DNA of 64,000 nucleotides from Solanum dulcamara (taxonomy: Eukaryota; Streptophyta; Magnoliopsida; Solanales; Solanaceae), in assembly GCF_947179165.1 (NCBI RefSeq), contig NC_077239.1, forward strand, positions 69,517,134 to 69,581,133, in the 5' to 3' direction. The notes below the pieces were generated by a model, which worked only from the letters and a program-made list of their open reading frames with translations, had not been told where the DNA came from and ran no database searches. A program made the position numbers and the translations under genes. Shown here piece by piece: positions 23,064-33,060 of this stretch (positions are counted from its first letter, which is position 1; every line of letters starts with the position of its first letter).

Positions 23064-24249
23064 GTACTTCAGGCTTTCCTTTCGCAATTAGTACTACACT
23101 ACCAGTTCAGGGGCCTAGTGTTGGATTCTAGAATCTGGGATCTTCTTCTATGCCTTCTATCGTATCTTTGAGATTTGCAGCTCGGCTATTTTCTGCTAGT
23201 GTTTCTATGTCGGTAGCTGAGCAAAAGAGCTTTGAGAGATTTGTTCGATTGGTACTTCCCAGATTTGATGGTATGGCCAGAGAGAAAGCTTATGATTTTC
23301 TGACTGAGTGCCAGGATAAATTGTTCAACTTGAGTATTCTTGAGGCACATGGAGTAACTTACACTTCATATCATTTTATAGGGGTGGCCAAGAACTGGTG
23401 GAGATCGGTTATTGCTCTTAGGCCTGCTAGTCCCAGGTAATGAGCTAGGAGCAGTTTTCAGAGGTGTTTCTTGAGAGGTTTATGCCTTATAGATGAGTTT
23501 GACAAATTGGAGAAGGGCTCTCTATCCGTATTTGAGTACGAGGCTCGCTTTTATAAGTTGTCTTGTTATTCTATGTCTAGTATCCCCACTGAGTTTGAGA
23601 GGATTCACAGGCTGGTGAAGGGATTCACTAGTTATCTTTAGGAGGCTACGACCTCTCTTGTGCTATCTAGTGGTAACTTTCAGAGTGTTATTGACCATAC
23701 CAGGATGATAGAGCGCATTCGGCATGCTAGACAGGGCAAGGCTAAGAGGTATCATCGGCAGGGTCAGTTTGGTGGTCATTCCTCTAGGGGTAGAGAGTAT
23801 TCGGGTTCAGGTACCCATGGTTACCAGGGCAGACCAGTCCAGGCAATTGTTGAGGGTTCAGATGGTACATGTAGATCTAGAGTGGGTAAGATAAGTAATA
23901 GTGGTTCTTCGGACTTCGGAGGACGTATTGACACTTCTAGTTATCCTCTACGGGGTTCAGGTCCTCGAGGTTGTTATATTTGTGATGAGTTTGGGCATAA
24001 AGCTCAAGATTTCCCTAGATGTTCTCCTTCTACTAGACAGCCTGGGAAATCGGTTGTTCGTTCTACTCCTGCTCCAACTATTTGAGATACTTCACAAGGT
24101 ACTAGAGGTGGCACCAAGGGTGCCAAGAGTGGAGCTAGAGGTTGCGCTCGTGGTGGGTCACATGCTAGAGGTGACTGTCAGCTATTCTATGCTGTACCAG
24201 GTAGGTTTGAGGTAGAGGCCTCTGATGAAGTTATTACGATATTGTTCCA

Positions 24250-27200
24250 ATTTTCCAACATCCTTCTTCAATATTATTTGATCAGGGTCTACCTATTCTT
24301 ATGTGTTGACCTATTTTGATGTGGGTAGTGATTATGTGTGTGAGCCTCTTACTGTGCCTATAACTTTTTCTACACTAGTAGGTGAGTCCTTAGTAGTGGA
24401 TCAGATGTATTGGGGTTATTTGGTGGTATTTTCCAATAGAGAGACCTTTATGGACTTGATTTTATTAGACATATTTGATTTTGATATGATATTGTTATGG
24501 ACTGGTTATCTACTTGTCATGTTATATTAGATTGTTATGCGAAGACCGTGACCTTAGATTATCTGGTTTGCCTAGCTTGGTGTAGAAGGGTAATCCGAGT
24601 TCGTATCCGAAGGGGGGGTGATATCTTATATTCGTGCTTGTCGTTTGATGGATAAGGGTTGTTTGTCTTATTTGGCTTATGTACGTGATCTCACTATGAA
24701 GTCACCTCCTTTAGAGACTATGAGGGTGGTGAGAGAGTTTATGGATGTGTTTCCTACAGACTTATTGGGTGTTACTCTTGACTGTGATATTGATTTTGTG
24801 ATTGATTTAGAGCCATACCGAGCCCATCTCTATTGCTCCTTATCGAATAACTCCGGTGGAGTTAAAGGAGTTGATAGAACAATTAGAAGATTTATTAAAG
24901 AAAGGGTTTATTCGGCCTAGTGTATTGTCGTGGGGTGCACCGGTCTTATTTGTGAAAAAGAAAGATGGTACTATGAGGATGTGTATTAACCATCGATAGT
25001 TGAACAAAGTCACCATCAAGAACAAATATTCTCTTCCTCATATTAATGATTTATTTGACCAACTTTAGGGTGAATTGGTGTTATCTAAAATTGAATTAAG
25101 TTCGAGTTATCATTAGTTGAGAGTTTAGGATCTGATATCCCAAAGACTGCATTCAAGGCTCGTTATGTCATTATGAGTTTGTAGTTATGTCTTTTAGATT
25201 GACTAATGCCCCGACTACTTTTATAGAGTTGATGAACCGGGTATTCTGGCTTATTTAGACTTATTTGTAATCGTGTTTATTGATGACATCTTGATTTATC
25301 ACAAAAACAAGGTGGATAATTTTAGTCACTTGGGAACAGTCTTTCAAAGATTGAGAAAGGAGAAGTTGTATGGAAAATTCTCCAAATGTGAGTTTTGGCT
25401 CGAGTTCGTGGAATTCTTGGGTCATATGGTGACCAACGATGGTATTATCGTCGATCTGGCCAAGGTTGCAGCGGTTCATGATTGGATTAGGCCTACTTCG
25501 ATTATCGAGATTCGGAGCTTATTAGGTTGGCAGGCTATTATCGTTAGTTTATGCAGGGCTTCTCTTCTATTGCAGTCCCATCGACTAGGTAACTCAAAAG
25601 ACCGTGGCATTTCAGTAGACCGATGAGTGTGATGCGAGCTTTTAAAAGCTTAAGGAGTTATTGACTTCAACACATATTCTAGCCTTACCCGAAGAGGGTG
25701 TGGCTTTTATTGTGTTTTATGATACTTTGGGAGTCGGCTTGGGAGGTATATTGATGCAAAAGGGTAGAGTTATAGCCTATGCTTATCGACAATTGAAGGT
25801 ACATAAGAAGAACTATCCTACCGACCTTGAGTTGGCGGTTGTGGTATTTATTCTGAAGTTGTGGAGGCATTATTTCTATGGTGTGCATTGTGAGGTCTTT
25901 ACTAACCACTGTAGCCTTAAGTATATCTTTTCTTAGTTGAATATGAACATGAGGCAGCGTAGGTGGTTGGAGTTATTGAAAGACTATGACATCACCATTT
26001 TTTATTATCCGAGTAAAGCTAATATAGTAGCGGATGCCCTGAGTCGCAAAGCATCTAGTATGGATAGTTTGGCCTTTCTTAAGTCGGATAGAGGCCTTTG
26101 TCTTTGGAGGTGCAGTCATTGGCTAGGCAGATGGCCCGACTTGATATTTCTACGCATAATAGAATTTTAGCCTTTGTGGAGGCTAGGTCTACTTTAATGG
26201 ACTAGATTCGTACACACCAATTTGAGGATGACAAGTTGTGGGCCATTCGAGACAAAGTCTTGAGTGGTGAAGCAAAATCAACCTCTTTTGATCCAAAGGG
26301 AGTTTTGAGGATTAATGGTCGTATTTATGTGCCCAAGGTTCGTGATTGGGTACATATGATATTAGAGGAGGCTCATTGCTCCAAGTATTCTATTCACTCG
26401 GGAGCAGCAAAAAAATTTCGTGACTTGAAAAAACACTATTGGTGGTATGGCATAAAGAGGAACGTTATTGATTTTGTAGCTAAGTGTCTGAATTGCCAAC
26501 AAATGAAGTATGAGCATCAGAAACCAAGTGGTCCTATGCAAAGGATGCCCATTCCCGAGTGGAAGTGGGAGCGTATTACCATGGACTTATGTCTGGATTA
26601 CCCATGGCATTAGGTAAGTATGACTCTATTTGGGTGATTGTGGATTGATTGACCAAATCAACCCATTTTCTTTCAGTGAAAACTAGCTACAATACAGAGC
26701 AGTTAGCTAGGATCTACCTTCGTGAGATTGTTAGGTTGCATGAGGTGCCTATCTCTATTTTGCCGAATAGGGGTTTAGTGTTCACCTCTCACTTCTGGGA
26801 GGCATTGCAGCGTGTTTTGTGCACACGACTAGACATGAGTTCTACATTTCATCCCCAGATTGATGGTCAGTCTGAGCGGACTATTTAGGTATTGAAGGAT
26901 ATGCTTAGGGCCTGTGTGATTGATTTTGGTGCCCGATGGGACTAACACTTGCCCTTAGCAGAGTTTTCCTACCATAACAGTTATTACTCCAGCATTCAGA
27001 TGGCACCATTTGAGACATTGTATGGTCGTAGGTGCCAATCACTCATTGGGTGGTTTGATTCAAGTGTTGTTGATGCATTGGATACTGTCTTACTCAGAGA
27101 TACTATGCAGTAGATACGTTTGATTCAGAGTCGATTATTGATAGATCAGAGTCGTTAGAAGAGCTATGCTAGCAGAAGGGTTCATCTATTAGAGTTCATG

Positions 27201-27640
27201 GATCGCCATGAAGGGTGTGATGAGGTTCGAGAAGAAGGGCAAGCTTAGCCCAAGGTTTGTTGGCCCATTTGAGATTTTAAGAGAGTGGGTGGGGTGCTTA
27301 TGAGTTGGCCTTACCCTCTAGACTGTCAGTTGTCCATCCGGTGTTTAATGTCTCTATACTTCCCAAGTATATACCAGATGAGTCCTATGTGATTTCTTAT
27401 GATGCGGTGGAGTTGAGTCCGAATTTGACTTATGAGGAGGAACCTATAGCTATCCTATAAAGGAAGCTTCGTAGGCTCAGGACCAAGAAGATCGCTTCGA
27501 TCAAGGTATAGTAGCGGCACTGGCCTATTAAGGAGGCGACTTGGGAGTTAAAGTCTGATATGCAGGCCCAGTACTCTCAACTTTTTGAGATTGCAGATAC
27601 TTTCCTTTATATGTTAGAAGACAAACATCATTTTTAGTGG
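24250..27640 (+). pseudogene. pol of element 1: protease, RT, RNase H, integrase, chromodomain-like tail
   Basis: Protease remnant at 24270-24530 (FDQGSTYSYV). RT from about 24800 across several frames ([38 protein letters not shown]) to VFIDDILIYHKN at 25273, the catalytic box FIDD. RNase H at 25661-26100. Integrase at 26380-27250 with the zinc finger (HC...CLNCQQMKYEH), the DDE core (NRGLVFTSHFW in place of DRG, DGQSERT) and the GPFEIL tail. A chromodomain-like end follows at about 27470-27600 (RTKKIASIKV, EATWELKSDM). Frequent stops, mostly at expected CAG, CAA or TGG codons, confirm decay. No polypurine tract survives before the 3' LTR. Confidence 0.85.
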
Positions 27641-27647
27641 TGAATAT

Positions 27648-28028
27648 TGTAATGACCTTGATGGTCATTTTTGAAAATTTGCACAAAATTCCCATTTTGC
27701 TCCTACTGTTAGTCCCCCAAAGTGTTATTTGTTCAGTTTGTATGGTTGAATGTGTTAAAGTCTTAATAGATGGTGAATTGGGCAAATTCTTGAGTTTTAT
27801 AGAGTTAAGATATTAAAAAATAGTTTTTGGTACCAACCGAAGCTATGAGTCTCGAAATGGAATTCCGTCAGTTCCATCAGTTTCAGAATATGGAAATTGG
27901 TCTTGGGGAGTTGTCGAAATCAGAAATGGGATTCATATGTGAATTTGAGGTCTCAAGTTGGAACGTTTGGTTTTAAATGAACTAAGTTTGACTTTGGTCA
28001 ACAAATGAAGTTTGGAGATTCGGATCAG
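27648..28028 (+). repeat. Truncated 3' LTR of element 1
   Basis: The first 381 bases of the LTR, matching 14807-15150 closely. It breaks off at CGGATCAG, directly against a GGCTATCATCAG reverse-transcriptase codon run from element 2. The join shares the short word ATCAG/TCAGG with what the RT sequence would carry there. Confidence 0.85.
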
Positions 28029-30500
28029 GCTATCATCAGTTAAAAGTGAAACAAGGTGACATTTTGAAGAAAGCCTTCAAACCCAGATATGGTCACTATG
28101 AGTTCCTAGTTATGCCCTTCGATTTGACTAACGCTCCTACAACATTTATGGACCTTATAAATGGAGTGTTCAAACAATATCTAGACATGTATGTTATTGT
28201 GTTTATCTATGATATTCTGTTCTACTTGAGAAATGAAGAGGAGCATGCCAACCATCTCAAAATTGTTCTTCAAACTCTTAAGGACCGAGAGTTGTATGCT
28301 AAGTTTTCAAAGTGTGAATTATGGCTTGCATATGTGGCATTCTTAGGCCATATTATTTCTGATGATTGTATCCGAGTAGTTTCGATGAAAATTAAAGCAG
28401 TAAAGAACTGGTCCAAACCCACATCTTCGATAGATATAGAAAGTTTCTTGGTTTTGGTTGGTTACTATAAGAGGTTTGTTGAGGGATTTTTATCCATATG
28501 ATCCCCATTGACTAAGTTGACTCAGAAGAAGACTAAGTTTCAATGGTCAGATGCTTGTGAAAAAAAATTTCAAGAGTTGAAAATAAGATTGACTACAACT
28601 CTAATTTTGTCCCTTCCCGAAGGAACAGATGGATTTGTCATTTATTGTGATGCGTCCAGAGTTGGACTGAGTTGCGTTTTGATGCAGAGAGGTAAGGTTA
28701 TAGCTTATACTTACAGATAGATTAAGATTCACGAAAGGAATTATCTGACTGATGATCTAGAGTTGGTAGCGGTGGTATTTTCTCTCAAGATTTGACGTCA
28801 TTATCCTTATGGAGTGCATGTAGATGTGTTCATAGATCACAAGAGCTTGTAATATTTGTGTAGTCAGAAAGAGTTGAACCTGAGGTAGATAAGATAACTT
28901 GAGCTGTTCAAGGATTATAATATGAGTAGTCTCTACCATCAAGGTAAAGCTAATGTTGTTGTTGATGCTCTTAGTAATTTATCCATACACTCGCTCATGT
29001 GGAGGAAGAAAAGAAAGAATTGGCTAAGGAAGTGCATAGACTTACACGTTTTGGAGTTCGTCTTGTGGACTCTAATAAGAGAGGTGTTATTGTTTAGAAT
29101 GGCGTTGAGTCTTCATTAGTTGTTAAGGTGAAGGAAAAGCAAGACCAAAACCCTATTTTACTTCAATTGAAAAAAGACTAGTGATGGCTTTTTCCAAAGA
29201 GAGAGATGGAGTGTTGAGGTATCAAGGTAGATAGTATGTTCTGAGTGTTGATGGTATTAGAGATAGAATCATTGCAGAGGCCCATAGCTCCAGATATTCA
29301 ATTCATCCGGGCTCTACTAAAATGTTCCATGACTTGTGAGAAATATATTGGTGGAATAAAATAAGAGAGATATTGCAGACATCGTGTCCAAATGCCCGAA
29401 TTGTCACAAGGCCTAGTGGTATAGCTAAGAATATAGAGTTGCAAGAGTGGAAGTGGGAGATGATCAATATGTACTTCATTACAGGCTTACCACAGTCTCG
29501 CAAACAACATGACTCTATATGAGTGATTGTGGATAGAATGACCAAATCAGCCCACTTCTTGCCCGTTAAGACTATAGATTCAGCCGAGGAGTATGCAAGA
29601 TTATATATTCAAGAGATAGTTTGAATTTATTGAGTTCCCTTGTCTATCATCTCAGACAGAGGTACTCAATTCACCGATCAGTTTTGAAAGTCATTTCAAA
29701 AAGGGTTGGGTTCAAAGGTGAATCTTATTACCGCTTTCTATCCTTAGACTAATGGTCAAGAAGAGCGAACAATCCATTATCTTGAGGATATGTTACAGAT
29801 TGTGTCATTGATTTTAAAGGTAATTGGGATGACCACTTGCCTCTTATTGAGTTTGCTTATAATAATAGCTTTTATTCGAGTATTCAAATGGCTCATTATG
29901 AGGCTCTTCATGGAAGGAGATGTAATTGCCAATTGGTCGGTTCAAAGTTAGTGAAGCTAAATTGATAGGGCTAGACTTGATTTATCAAGCTATAGAGAAA
30001 GTCAAAATTGTCCAAGAGAGGTTGAAAGCTACACAAAGTCGTCAAAAATCCTACACGAATATTAGGAGAAGAGACTTAGAGTTTGAGGTGAATGATTGGG
30101 TGTATTTGAAAGTTTCGTCCATGAAAGGTGTTATCAAATTTGGGAAGAAAGAGAAGTTGATCCCCCGTTACATTGGTCCTTACCAAATTATTAATAGAGT
30201 TGGCAATGTCACATAAGAAGTTAGAGCTACCATCAGAGCTAGTCGATGTTCATCCAGTATTTCATATTTCCATGCTTAGAAATGCTTGGGAGATCCTTCA
30301 CTCATTGTTCCTATAGAAAACATTGGAGTGAAAGATATCTTGTCTTCTGAAGAGATTCTTGTTCAAATTCTTGATCGTCAAGTTCGTAAATTGAGGACCA
30401 AAGAGTCCGCTTTAGCTAAAATCTTTTGAAGAAATTATTTTTTTGAGGTGGCTACATGGAAAGCCGAGAAGGATATGAAATCTAAATACCCATATTTATT
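28029..30500 (+). pseudogene. pol of element 2 (RT 3' part, RNase H, integrase, chromodomain), decayed
   Basis: RT: YGHYEFLVMPFDLTNAPTTF, catalytic box changed to FIYD (28205), FSKCELWL, VGYYKRFVEGF. RNase [36 protein letters not shown], then stops. Integrase from about 29270 (HSSRYSIHPGSTKMFHDL; YWW) with ISDRGTQFTDQF and GQEERT. Tail: WVYLKVSSMKGVIKFGKKEK and RYIGPYQII, then LDRQVRKLRTKESA and a chromodomain-like ATWKAEKDMKSKYPYLF. At least ten stops and several frameshifts are visible. The changed catalytic box would by itself abolish RT. Confidence 0.85.
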
Positions 30501-30560
30501 CTTTCCTCTTAGCGTTGATGTTGAAGGTAATATTCCTATTCCTATCTCAGAGTTAGTATA

Positions 30561-30628
30561 TTCTTGAGTTTTCAGTAATTGAGTGAGTTATTCTTGAGTT
30601 TTCAGTAATTGAGTGAGTTATTCTTGAG
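30561..30628 (+). repeat. 30 bp tandem duplication before the polypurine tract of element 2
   Basis: TTCTTGAGTTTTCAGTAATT plus GAGTGAGTTA occurs twice in a row, with a third partial start. It lies between the chromodomain stop and the polypurine tract. The copies look identical, so the duplication is recent relative to the decay of the element. Confidence 0.8.
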
Positions 30629-30806
30629 ATAGAGTCTTTGAGTTATTGCATTGTATTCGTGCCTCAAGAAAATTCTTTGTTTGTTTATCATTCGACGATG
30701 AATGGTCCCAAAGGGGGAGATATTGTAACACCCCATACTATTTTAACTTAGATTAATTCTTAAAACCCTGAGATAAGTTGAGAAAAAGAGGAGTTTAGTC
30801 TGTCTA

Positions 30807-31212
30807 GTGGCCACGAGTGGTACCTATGATCTGTAGAGTACCAACGAGTTGTAGGTGGCCATTCGTAGGTCACACCAGGACTAAGCTAAATTTTGAGTTT
30901 AGCTATGAGTTCTACGAGTGAGCTCTACGATTCGTAGAAAGTCTTACAACCCGTAGGGTCGATTGTAAACCTATGTGACACATTCCTTCAAGAAGGTCCT
31001 ATGACCCATAACAATTCCTAAAGATGGTAGGATGGTCCTTAGATCCCAAGCCTTAATTTCCAGTTGAATTCTACAAGTAGACTTATGAGTCGTCCTATGG
31101 TCTACAACCTGTAGAAAGTTGGCCATAGACCCATTTATCCAAATTTCAGTAGGGTCCAAATTTAGACCCAGTTCCTACAAGAGGAACCTTATGGCCCGTA
31201 TTAGTTCCCACA
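30807..31212 (+). promoter_or_regulatory. CTACGATTCGTAG-type palindrome cluster in the element 2 LTR
   Basis: Repeated short complementary words: CCACGAGTGG, CTACGAGTGAG, CTACGATTCGTAG, TACAACCCGTAGG, CTATGACCCATA, CTACAACCTGTAG, TTATGGCCCGTA and CAGTCCGTAAG. They fill about 400 bases, starting about 80 bases inside the LTR. The words differ from those in element 1 and solo LTR A, but the style and place are alike. Confidence 0.55.
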
Positions 31213-32762
31213 GTCCGTAAGAAGGGCCCGGGATGGCTACTGCCTGTTTTAATGAGGGGTATTTGGTTCTATTCCCACTTTTCCCAAACTAAACCCAATC
31301 GTTTTGGGACTAAAATTAACCCATTATCAGTACCCAACAAACTGATTCTCTCATTAACACTTAGAATCTTTTGAGGATCAAGGATTGGAGAAAAGAGGAG
31401 AAACTAGGGTTCAAGCGTTTCAACCAAATTCTTCAAGTTTCACTTAGATCTTTGATCTTCCAGGTATGTAAAGTTAATCACAACGTTGGACTAAGTTCAT
31501 CCTCGTTCCCTACATCTTCATTCAGTCGATTTGAGTTTTGAGTTTTAGTTTCATGCCCGTATTTTGAGTTTTGAGTTGCTTATGAACCTTTCATTGAGTT
31601 CCCTATATATTCTTTGATATTGTGATCATTCATATTAGTTCAAGCTCTTGAGATTATTCTTCATGTTTGCATTCACATGAACCCTAGTATAGTATATGCA
31701 TTAATTACTTTATGCATTATTTTGAGTTAAAGAATGATATATTTTCATCTTTTAATTGAGAAAGAGTTTGAGCATGAGTTGAGTTTTGAGAAGTCTCTTA
31801 ATTACTATTTTGAGTATGAGTATTATTGAATCTAAATGAGTTGAGTATTAATGCATTTAAATATCTATTTTGAGATTGAGTTGAGAAGTCAAACTATGTT
31901 ATATATGCATTTATTGAGTTGATAATGTAGTCATTTAAAGAGAAGAGATGAGAAGAATTGAGTTTTGAGCAAAGTCCAATGAGACTAAATTAGTTAATTG
32001 AGTATATACACTCATTTCAGATATGAGCATAATAAATATATTTTTGAGAGTAGTATTGAGAACTGATTTAGGTTAGAGTATAACACAACTCAAACCCCAT
32101 AAACTATGTAGTCAGCATAGGATAGAATCATGTCGTTCATTCGGACGACTCGTCATAGTCCCAAAAGAGGCTTTTAAGTGGATCCATGAGATGAGTTTTG
32201 TCCTTTACCCTGGCAAGGTATTGGACAGTTGTGGCAACGACAACAATTTGTTGTATCATCACATAGCTCATAAGTGATGGTTGCCGGTTAAAAAAACTCA
32301 CCAAGAGAAAAATATTATATGTTTATAGACTGAATTGAATTTATTATTTTATATCTTTTAAAGCATTGTCGTACATATATTGCATGCGTTATTGAGTTGA
32401 GTTATTTTCAAAATTGACTTCTTTGAGTTGATTGAGTTGAGTATCTTTGAGTAATTTTCATTTCAGTTATTTTACATACCGTATATTCCATGTCCTTACG
32501 TCATTTGGCACTACATCATTTTATGATGCAGACATAGGTGGTAGAGATCTTCAATAGGCTCATCATTGAAGATCAGTTTTCTACCCAACTTTGGTGAGAC
32601 CTCCTTGCATTTGGAGGAGCTCTTGAGTCATTTATTATTAGCATTTTGAGGTAGCCTTTGGCATATCCCGATTCCCATTCAAACTCAGTTTAGAGGCTTC
32701 ATAGACTAGTCACCGGCTGAATTTATTCAGTTACTTTTAGAGTTCATATTTTTAAACTGAGT

Positions 32763-32764
<2 letters not shown>

Positions 32765-32804
<40 letters not shown>
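32765..32804. repeat. (TA)n microsatellite
   Basis: About twenty uninterrupted TA units inside the element 2 LTR. Confidence 0.9.
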
Positions 32805-32806
<2 letters not shown>

Positions 32807-33060
32807 ATTCCTTAGTTTCTTGCCGAAGAAGCAATGTTACTCGATCATTATCAAACTGACTGTAATCTTTATATATATATATTTGAGCATTGAGACTTAA
32901 ATTGAGAAAGTTATGTTTGCATGTACTTATTGTGCCATGAGTTACTTTTTATGAGTCAAGTCTTTCACGTAGTGAGTTAGCTAGGTCAAGGTTTTGCTTG
33001 GGAATCAGCAATGGTTTCTAAATGCCGACCACGCCTAGACTGTAGACTCGGGGTGTGACA

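Larger units (their letters stand above)
17635..24220 (+). pseudogene. gag of element 1, in three pieces
   Basis: Piece one (17635-17757) begins MVTTRAGVTESEVAPV, a chromovirus gag start. It resumes at 21042 after solo LTR A, runs to 21239 (GREPSLEPVYEHENDYEQ), and resumes after solo LTR B at 23069. The third piece has the retrotransposon gag core (LPRFDGMAREKAYDFLTEC, VAKNWWRSV, FLERFMPY) and near 23970 a CCHC knuckle whose final Cys has become Phe (CYICDEFGHKAQDF). Removing the two inserts and one copy of each target duplication would rejoin the host sequence. Stops and frameshifts remain, notably 23440-23660. Confidence 0.8.
14807..28028 (+). mobile_element. Old Ty3/gypsy chromovirus (element 1), interrupted by two solo LTRs
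   Basis: The 5' LTR begins TGTAATGACTTTGAGGGTC at 14807, and the 3' LTR begins TGTAATGACCTTGATGGTC at 27648. Between them the order is gag, protease, RT, RNase H, integrase, chromodomain-like tail: the Ty3/gypsy order, with features of the Tekay/Del group. gag is cut by two antisense solo LTRs (17758-21041, 21245-23063). The 3' LTR breaks off after about 380 bases, where a second gypsy element begins. Many in-frame stops and frameshifts show it is long dead. No downstream target duplication can be sought because the right end is missing. Confidence 0.88.
28029..33060 (+). mobile_element. 5'-truncated Ty3/gypsy chromovirus (element 2) with 3' LTR
   Basis: It starts mid-RT at GYHQLKV and continues through RNase H, integrase and chromodomain-like tail to a polypurine tract (CCCAAAGGGGGAGATAT) and a complete 3' LTR (30724-33060). 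5' LTR, gag, protease and the first third of RT are missing. The end of pol and the polypurine tract closely resemble those of the nested gypsy at 45145-52908, so the two belong to related Tekay/Del-like lineages. It ends against element 3, with no matching target duplication visible. Confidence 0.85.
30724..33060 (+). repeat. 3' LTR of element 2 (TGTAACACCCC...GGGTGTGACA)
   Basis: 2337 bp with canonical TG..CA ends, directly after the polypurine tract. The palindrome-rich block (30807-31212) is near the start; a TGAGTT/GAGTTGAG-rich low-complexity tract fills 31540-32060 and 32390-32470; (TA)n lies at 32765-32804 and a second short TA run near 32870. Length and layout parallel the 2.35 kb LTRs at 45145 and 50555. 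Confidence 0.88.
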
